This document shows, one piece after another, positions 58,124 through 64,000 of a stretch of 64,000 bases of DNA. Below the pieces are notes generated by a model. It was not told where the DNA came from. It saw only the letters and a list, made by a program, of their open reading frames with translations, and did no database searches. Position numbers and translations under genes: made by a program. The stretch's first letter is position 1, and the number at the start of each line of letters is the position of its first letter. The stretch lies in NCBI RefSeq assembly GCF_030295995.1, contig NZ_AP027365.1, positions 744,001-808,000 on the forward strand, given 5' to 3'. The stretch comes from Thalassotalea hakodatensis. GTDB taxonomy: Bacteria > Pseudomonadota > Gammaproteobacteria > Enterobacterales > Alteromonadaceae.

Positions 58124-59007
58124 TATAGTAGTAGGTCAAGGTACCATTGCCAGATAGCTTGCCCCCAGAATAAACATACCCAGCCGGCGACGGCAATGTA
58201 TGGACCAAAAGGTATTGCTTGCTCACGCCCGTGGCCTTTAAAAAGCATTAATGCAATGCCAACGATAGCGCCAACGGCAGAAGACATCAAAATTAATAAG
58301 GGGAGTAATTGCCACCCCATCCATGCGCCAAATACTGCAATGAGCTTAAAGTCACCGTGTCCCATGCCTTCTTTACCCGTTATTAATTTAAACAACCAAA
58401 AAACGCTGTATAAGCTTAAGTAACCGGCAACTGCGCCAATAACCGCTTCATCTAAGGGAACAATCAAGCCGTTGATATTAATCAACAGTCCTAACCATAA
58501 TAAAGGATAAGTGATTTGATCGGGCAGTAACATATGGTCAAAATCGATCATGGTTAGACATATTAGCCCCCATGTTAATAGTAATACGGCTAGTGTGCTC
58601 GCGGTAACACCAAAATGAACAGCTACAACGATGCTTAATAACGAGGTGGTTATTTCAATACTTGGATATCTTGCCGAAATTTTTTGTTTACATTGGCTGC
58701 ATTTGCCGCGTAATACAAGCCAACTGATCACTGGGATATTTTCGTAAAAGCGTATTTTGTGCTGACAATGTGGGCAAGTGGATGCAGGGCTTGATAAAGT
58801 TATTGGTTGTTGTTCTTTTACAGGCTTAGTGCTGAGCTCGTCAGCTAAAAATTCTCTACACTCTTGGTACCAAGTTTGTTCTAACATTTTGGGTAAGCGG
58901 TAAATCACCACATTTAAAAAGCTACCAATTAATAAGCCTAAAATACCAACGGTAATGTAAAAGCTAACTGGGGAGGTGGAAAACAATAATTGAAAATTTT
59001 CTAACAC
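58123..59007 (-). CDS. pilD: Prepilin peptidase / N-methyltransferase PilD
   Basis: 294 aa. N-terminal GSFLNVVIYRLPKML, then the zinc site CPHCQHKIRFYENIPVISWLVLRGKCSQCKQKISARYP (two CxxC pairs), then membrane helices with the catalytic aspartates in MIDFDHMLLPDQIT and GMGHGDFKLIAVFGAW (GxGD). It cuts the leader of pilins such as those at 62219-63101 and methylates the new N terminus. Confidence 0.96.
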   Translation of the reverse strand: MLENFQLLFSTSPVSFYITVGILGLLIGSFLNVVIYRLPKMLEQTWYQECREFLADELSTKPVKEQQPITLSSPASTCPHCQHKIRFYENIPVISWLVLRGKCSQCKQKISARYPSIEITTSLLSIVVAVHFGVTASTLAVLLLTWGLICLTMIDFDHMLLPDQITYPLLWLGLLININGLIVPLDEAVIGAVAGYLSLYSVFWLFKLITGKEGMGHGDFKLIAVFGAWMGWQLLPLLILMSSAVGAIVGIALMLFKGHGREQAIPFGPYIAVAGWVCLFWGQAIWQWYLDLLL

Positions 59008-59077
59008 AATGACACTGCCTTAATAAAATCTAGAGACAGTGTAAGCGAATGCTTTTGAAAAGAAAACTAACGAGTGA

Positions 59078-60325
59078 CTACACCACTTGACCGATTTGGA
59101 AAATAGGTAAGTACATCGCGATAATTAAACCACCAATAACGACACCTAATACCGCCATGATCATTGGCTCGAGTAAACTGGTTAATGAATCTACCGCATC
59201 GTCTACTTGCTGTTCGTACACGGTAGCTACTTTTGCTAGCATATCATCAACGGCACCTGACTCTTCGCCAATCGCTACCATTTGAATCACCATGTCAGGA
59301 AAAATATTACAATTACGCATGGCTAAGTTCATCTGCATACCGGAAGAAACTTCTGCGCGGATATCTAAAATAGCGTCACGAAATACTGCATTGCCTGAGG
59401 CACCTGCGGCAGACTCTAACGCATCAGGTAAAGGTACACCGGCGGCAAATGTGGTTGATAATGTGCGTGCATAGCGAGCCACAGCTGCTTTTTGTAGTAA
59501 GTCACCAATGACTGGAATTTTTAAAATATTTTTATCAACGGTATCTCTAAATTTTAGGCTATTTCTATGGGCTCTTTTGAACAGAAAACCTGCCCCAAAT
59601 AATATGCCTAAACCAATATACCAATAAGCCTGCATAAACTCTGATATACCTATCACCATAAGGGTAAAGGCAGGAAGTTCTGCACCAAAACTATCAAAAA
59701 TTTCTTTAAAAACTGGCACAACAAAAATTAATAAGATAGATGTAACAACGGCGGCAACCACTAATACCGCAATAGGGTAGGTCATGGCTTTTTTAATTTT
59801 TGCTTTTAATGCTTCTGCTTTTTCTTTATAAGTCGCGATGCGGTCGTAAATGGTCTCTAGTGAGCCTGATTGTTCACCTGAATTAACAAGGTCGCAATAC
59901 AAGTCATCGAAATAACGCGAGTGCTCTCTTAAACATTCTGAAAGCGGAATGCCCGACTGTAGCTTATGACCGACATCACCGAGTAATTTTTGCATTTTAC
60001 CGTTGTTATGGCCTTTGCCTATCATCTCGATGGTTTGCACTAACGGTACGCCAGCGCCAAGCATTGTGGCAATTTGTCGAGTAACAACAGCAATATCGGC
60101 AGGTGTAATGGCCTTATCACCGCCTAAGCCAAATAGTGGTTTAGGTTTCTTTTTAACGCGGCCAGGAGTAATACCTTGTTTGCGAAGTTGTGCTTTAAGC
60201 TCCATCATATTAACAGCGGAAAGTTCGCCATTAACTTTTTTGCCTTTACGGTTTACGCCATGCCATATAAAGACATCTAACGCTTTAGGCGCGGCTACTT
60301 TTGCTTTTGTTGCTGACACTGCCAT
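59078..60325 (-). CDS. pilC: Type IV pilus platform protein PilC
   Basis: 415 aa inner-membrane protein with two GspF domains (about 80-200 and 285-405), each with its family box: MLGAGVPLVQTIEMIGKG..VGHKLQSGIPLSECLREH and TTFAAGVPLPDALESAAGASGN. FVWHG-like start DVFIWHGVNRKGKKVNGEL is typical. It couples PilB to pilin assembly. Confidence 0.95.
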   Translation of the reverse strand: MAVSATKAKVAAPKALDVFIWHGVNRKGKKVNGELSAVNMMELKAQLRKQGITPGRVKKKPKPLFGLGGDKAITPADIAVVTRQIATMLGAGVPLVQTIEMIGKGHNNGKMQKLLGDVGHKLQSGIPLSECLREHSRYFDDLYCDLVNSGEQSGSLETIYDRIATYKEKAEALKAKIKKAMTYPIAVLVVAAVVTSILLIFVVPVFKEIFDSFGAELPAFTLMVIGISEFMQAYWYIGLGILFGAGFLFKRAHRNSLKFRDTVDKNILKIPVIGDLLQKAAVARYARTLSTTFAAGVPLPDALESAAGASGNAVFRDAILDIRAEVSSGMQMNLAMRNCNIFPDMVIQMVAIGEESGAVDDMLAKVATVYEQQVDDAVDSLTSLLEPMIMAVLGVVIGGLIIAMYLPIFQIGQVV

Positions 60326-60356
60326 ACACTATTCCTGCTATCGCTGAGTGTTGTTG

Positions 60357-62063
60357 CTATGAATTCGTTACACGGTTTACTTCTTCTAAACTGGTTACGC
60401 CTTGCATGGCTTTTTTCAACCCAGATTGCCGTAAATTGTTAAAGCCTTCTTTTTGACATTGTGCGGCAATATCTAAAGAATTACCACCTTCCATAATGAT
60501 GCTGGATATACGCTCGTTAATGCGAATTACTTCATAAATACCCACACGGCCTTTATAGCCACCTGTGCACTGATCACAGCCGACAGGCTTAAACAAGGTA
60601 ATATCATTTAGCTGTTCAGGGAGAAAGCCTTGATTTAGCAGCTCAGGCTCAGGGATATGTTCTTCTTCTTTACATTGTGTGCATAATCTTCTTGCTAAAC
60701 GTTGTGCAATGATAATTGTGACAGAGCTCGCCACGTTATAAGAAGGAACGCCCATGTTTAATAGCCGAGTTAAAGTTTCTGCGGCAGAGTTCGTGTGTAA
60801 CGTTGAAAGTACCAAATGGCCTGTTTGGGCCGCTTTTATGGCAATTTCTGCGGTTTCTAGATCTCGTATTTCACCCACCATGACTATGTCTGGATCTTGA
60901 CGTAAAAATGAACGTAACGCACTAGGGAACGTTAACCCTGCTTTGGTATTTATTTGAACTTGGTTAATACCTTCTAAGTTAATTTCCACCGGATCTTCTG
61001 CAGTAGAAATATTACGCTCTGCGGTGTTGAGAATATTAAGGCCAGTATATAGTGAAACTGTTTTACCTGAACCCGTAGGCCCTGTGACTAATATCATGCC
61101 TTGTGGTTGTGCTAAGGCGTCCATGTATATTTGTTTTTGTTCAGGTTCATAGCCGAGCATATCTATGCCGAGCATGGCACTAGAAGAATCTAGAATACGC
61201 ATTACTATTTTTTCGCCCCACATCGTAGGTAGGGTAGAAACACGAAAATCGATTGATTTTCTTTTTGATAATGCCAGCTTTATGCGACCATCTTGCGGTA
61301 CACGTCGTTCTGCAATATCTAATTTAGACATTACTTTTAAACGAGCCGCCATGCGAGAAGACAATGCAATTGGCGGCTTGGCAACTTCAGTTAAAATACC
61401 ATCAACCCGAAAACGAATACGATAAGATTTTTCATAGGGTTCGAAATGTAAATCAGATGCCCCTTTTTTGATGGCATCCAATAGTATTTTATTAATATAC
61501 ACGACAATAGGCGCATCTTCTTTATCGCCTGTTGCGGTATCTTCATCATCGTTGCGTTCTTCTTGAACATCGATACCCGATAATTCTTCGGTATCAATAT
61601 CACTGATATCAAGCGCACCGCTTTCTTCTTCTAATACCTTTTCAATACAGTTGTGTAGTGCTTTTTCATCAACCAGTACTAATTCAGTGGTAAAGCCGGT
61701 ATTAAATTGAATTTCTTCTAAAGCATCTAAATTTGTTGGATCTGAAATGGCAACATAAAGCACTTTTCCGCGTAAAAATAAGGGGAGGGCATTGTGTTTT
61801 CGAATGAGCTTTTCGTTACGAATACCTTCGGGAACAAGGCTGGTATCAAAATGTGCTAGATCAATTAATGGGTAACCAAAGCTTCTTGATAATATAGTGG
61901 CAATGTTTTGTGCGTTATAATGTTTATCTTCAACAAGAAAGCGTACAAAAGGTTTTGATTGTTGAATAAAATCTGCACTGATTTTCTCGACCATTTCAGT
62001 CGGCACTAAATCATGCTTAGACAAAGCAGACAAAACGCTTGATTGTTGATGCAGTCCTTTCAT
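60357..62063 (-). CDS. pilB: Type IV pilus assembly ATPase PilB
   Basis: 568 aa. An N-terminal MshE/GspE-N domain (about 15-150), then the hexameric ATPase: [36 protein letters not shown] (Walker A), [19 protein letters not shown] (Asp box), [23 protein letters not shown] (Walker B), [14 protein letters not shown] (His box), and [19 protein letters not shown] zinc cysteines. It drives pilus extension. Followed after 31 nt by pilC. Confidence 0.96.
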   Translation of the reverse strand: MKGLHQQSSVLSALSKHDLVPTEMVEKISADFIQQSKPFVRFLVEDKHYNAQNIATILSRSFGYPLIDLAHFDTSLVPEGIRNEKLIRKHNALPLFLRGKVLYVAISDPTNLDALEEIQFNTGFTTELVLVDEKALHNCIEKVLEEESGALDISDIDTEELSGIDVQEERNDDEDTATGDKEDAPIVVYINKILLDAIKKGASDLHFEPYEKSYRIRFRVDGILTEVAKPPIALSSRMAARLKVMSKLDIAERRVPQDGRIKLALSKRKSIDFRVSTLPTMWGEKIVMRILDSSSAMLGIDMLGYEPEQKQIYMDALAQPQGMILVTGPTGSGKTVSLYTGLNILNTAERNISTAEDPVEINLEGINQVQINTKAGLTFPSALRSFLRQDPDIVMVGEIRDLETAEIAIKAAQTGHLVLSTLHTNSAAETLTRLLNMGVPSYNVASSVTIIIAQRLARRLCTQCKEEEHIPEPELLNQGFLPEQLNDITLFKPVGCDQCTGGYKGRVGIYEVIRINERISSIIMEGGNSLDIAAQCQKEGFNNLRQSGLKKAMQGVTSLEEVNRVTNS

Positions 62064-62218
62064 AACACCTTGGTTACATTAAATTTATATTATTATTCTA
62101 CAGTGTAACGCATTTTTGTTCACAAACACAAAACAGGAAAAAATTTTTATGAGAAAATAGGATCTTTTAATAACTTTATTATCTTTTTAAGTAGCTAAGT
62201 GTTTGTTAGTTCAATATA

Positions 62219-62635
62219 TTAACAAAGCCCTGAAGCAATACAACCACCTGTACCGTTTGTCCATAGTACTCTTCCGCCGGTTACATTGCCGATTAAAATG
62301 TAGGTATCGCCAGAAGTAATACCACCAATATTATCTGGTGTGACGGTAATGGTTATTTGCGTGGCATTACCTGAAAACGTTACCGTATCGACTAACGTTG
62401 TTGCTGACCATTCAGGTTTTTCAGGTAAAGTGCTGCAATCTGCTACCATATCGGTTTGCACGCAGATATCGATTAATTTTCGTGCAGGATCAGCAGCGGC
62501 AACAACTGTTGCAAAGCGTGCACGGTCAGAATAGGTTTGAAAGGCAGGAATAGCAATAGCGGCCAATATACCAATGATTGCAACCACAATCATTAATTCA
62601 ATTAAGGTAAAACCGCTATTTAGTTTTTTCATCAT
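62219..62635 (-). CDS. pilA: Type IV pilin, second of a tandem pair
   Basis: 138 aa from ATG 62635 ([33 protein letters not shown]); ATG 62632 is equally possible. Leader of 8 residues ending in Gly, Phe1 and Glu5 of mature pilin all present. The globular part has a Cys pair near [11 protein letters not shown] and the C-terminal loop GGCIASGLC, so probably two disulfides. It is separated from the upstream pilin by a terminator, so it probably has its own promoter or relies on read-through. Confidence 0.9.
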   Translation of the reverse strand: MMKKLNSGFTLIELMIVVAIIGILAAIAIPAFQTYSDRARFATVVAAADPARKLIDICVQTDMVADCSTLPEKPEWSATTLVDTVTFSGNATQITITVTPDNIGGITSGDTYILIGNVTGGRVLWTNGTGGCIASGLC

Positions 62636-62643
62636 GCAAGAAG

Positions 62644-62666
62644 CAAAAAAGCTCCCGTAGGAGCTT
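62644..62666 (-). terminator. Terminator between the two pilin genes
   Basis: On the minus strand AAGCTCC / GGAGCTT with a 4-nt loop and a following T run. It lies 10 nt after the stop of the first pilin and 9 nt before the ATG of the second. Confidence 0.8.
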
Positions 62667-62675
62667 ATTAGCTGG

Positions 62676-63101
62676 TTAACATAAACCAGCAGCAACACAA
62701 GAACCTGATGGAGTCCATTGAATCGGTGCAGTAACGCCATTAGGAGTTAAAACATAGGTAACACCGTTTACATCTTCGGCTGTAATTACACCGTCAGTTA
62801 CATTCACACTCTGTATTTCACCATTCGCACCAGCAGCAGCTGGAATACCGTTAGTACCAGCATCTGCATCAGCTAAAGCCGTAACTCTACCCGTTTGTGC
62901 GGCAACTTCGAATGCACTTTTGTATGGTGTTACTGCGAGTACTACTTCTGAAAACGCTGCGCGATCAGAGTAGGTTTGATAAGCTGGCAGCGCAACGGCA
63001 GCCAAAATACCAATGATTGCCACAACAATCATCAATTCAATTAAAGTAAAACCTTTTTGGCCTTTTTTGGCAGTTAAAATGTTTTGTAGTGTCTTTTTCA
63101 T
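62676..63101 (-). CDS. pilA: Type IV pilin, first of a tandem pair (probable major pilin)
   Basis: 141 aa from ATG 63101 ([42 protein letters not shown]), with GGA upstream; earlier in-frame ATGs exist but add non-leader sequence. A rather long, basic 17-residue leader, then the N-methyl-Phe/Glu5 helix. The rest is Ala/Gly/Thr-rich with only the C-terminal disulfide GSCVAAGLC, which is similar to the end of the second pilin. A strong terminator follows, as expected for an abundant product. Confidence 0.92.
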   Translation of the reverse strand: MKKTLQNILTAKKGQKGFTLIELMIVVAIIGILAAVALPAYQTYSDRAAFSEVVLAVTPYKSAFEVAAQTGRVTALADADAGTNGIPAAAGANGEIQSVNVTDGVITAEDVNGVTYVLTPNGVTAPIQWTPSGSCVAAGLC

Positions 63102-63358
63102 AATAAGTAAATCCATACTAGTTATTACGGGGGCTAAATTCATACTGCGCCAAAAAATGAGAAATGTAAAATATTGTGTGCGATTTTTTGTTAATTTTTT
63201 TTAAGATTGGCTTTTTTGTACTAAATCAGGCTGATTTTTAACAAGTTGTTAACGAATTAAATCAGTAATAAGTTCATATTTTGAAGATTAATAATGGTTG
63301 GTTTTTGTTGTGAGGTCACTGTGTTATTAACGATAATGTTTAAACCGGTAAACTAACG

Positions 63359-63392
63359 CACTGTTCACACTTTGCTAAAAGTATGAACAGTG
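63359..63392. other. Hairpin between nadC and the pilin promoter region
   Basis: CACTGTTCA / TGAACAGTG outer stem continuing as ACTTT / AAAGT with one mismatch. It lies 37 nt after the nadC stop on the minus strand; no T run, so only a possible terminator. The rest of the 328-bp gap 63102-63429 is AT-rich and must hold the pilin promoter, which I could not place. Confidence 0.45.
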
Positions 63393-63429
63393 GCATTTGA
63401 GTATTGATATGTTTTAGTGTGGTAGACAA

Positions 63430-64000
<571 letters not shown>

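Noticed and set aside
63138-63160. Sigma-54 promoter for the pilin gene
   Set aside because: A TTGGCGCAG match to the -24 element exists on the minus strand, but the required GC at -12 is absent.

Overview
The window is a piece of an AT-rich gammaproteobacterial chromosome. It most resembles a marine Alteromonadales of the Colwelliaceae type (Colwellia/Thalassotalea-like). This is inferred from the order mraZ-rsmH-ftsL ... ftsZ-lpxC | dciA | M23 peptidase-secA-mutT | yacG-zapD-coaE-pilDCB-pilA-nadC, from marine-type sugar-use genes (tryptophan-halogenase/SapC, YgjK-like GH63, GH109, SSS symporter), and from short inverted-repeat elements with ATACCAATTCGCAT ends. I see no rRNA, tRNA, CRISPR, prophage or complete insertion sequence.

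Bases 1-33200 are accessory and metabolic. A truncated S9 peptidase is followed by a MITE-like element. Next comes an alpha-glucoside locus: a flavin halogenase with a SapC-like tail, divergent from a GH63 glucosidase and a sodium symporter. A hybrid histidine kinase, a MarR regulator and a chemoreceptor follow, with an unusually long intergenic stretch holding a second, strongly folded inverted-repeat element. A leftward run then holds a GalNAc-type salvage set (GH109 glycosidase, sugar-1-kinase, nucleotidyltransferase). Upstream of it lies a mipA-DUF3019-response regulator-kinase group. After that come a LysR/gcdH pair, a polysaccharide deacetylase lipoprotein, argR, a compact three-gene operon of small membrane proteins around a membrane-anchored HTH regulator, galM, a GNAT/TonB-domain pair, a YcxB-like protein and a Fur-box-preceded ferric iron ABC transporter.

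Bases 33320-51290 are a complete division and cell wall (dcw) cluster, all on the plus strand: mraZ, rsmH, ftsL, ftsI, murE, murF, mraY, murD, ftsW, murG, murC, ddlB, ftsQ, ftsA, ftsZ, lpxC. Many genes overlap by 1-11 nt, and four GTGGA-like repeats with a 10-bp period upstream of mraZ look like the MraZ operator.

Bases 51350-64000 hold dciA, an M23 peptidase, secA (with a terminator-like hairpin in its leader), mutT, and then a leftward block: yacG, zapD, coaE, type IV pilus genes pilD, pilC, pilB, two pilin genes separated by a terminator, and the 3' part of nadC running off the right edge.

The least explained features are the operon at 24813-25746 with its cluster of TGTC repeats, the two families of inverted-repeat elements, the halogenase-SapC fusion and the secA leader hairpin.
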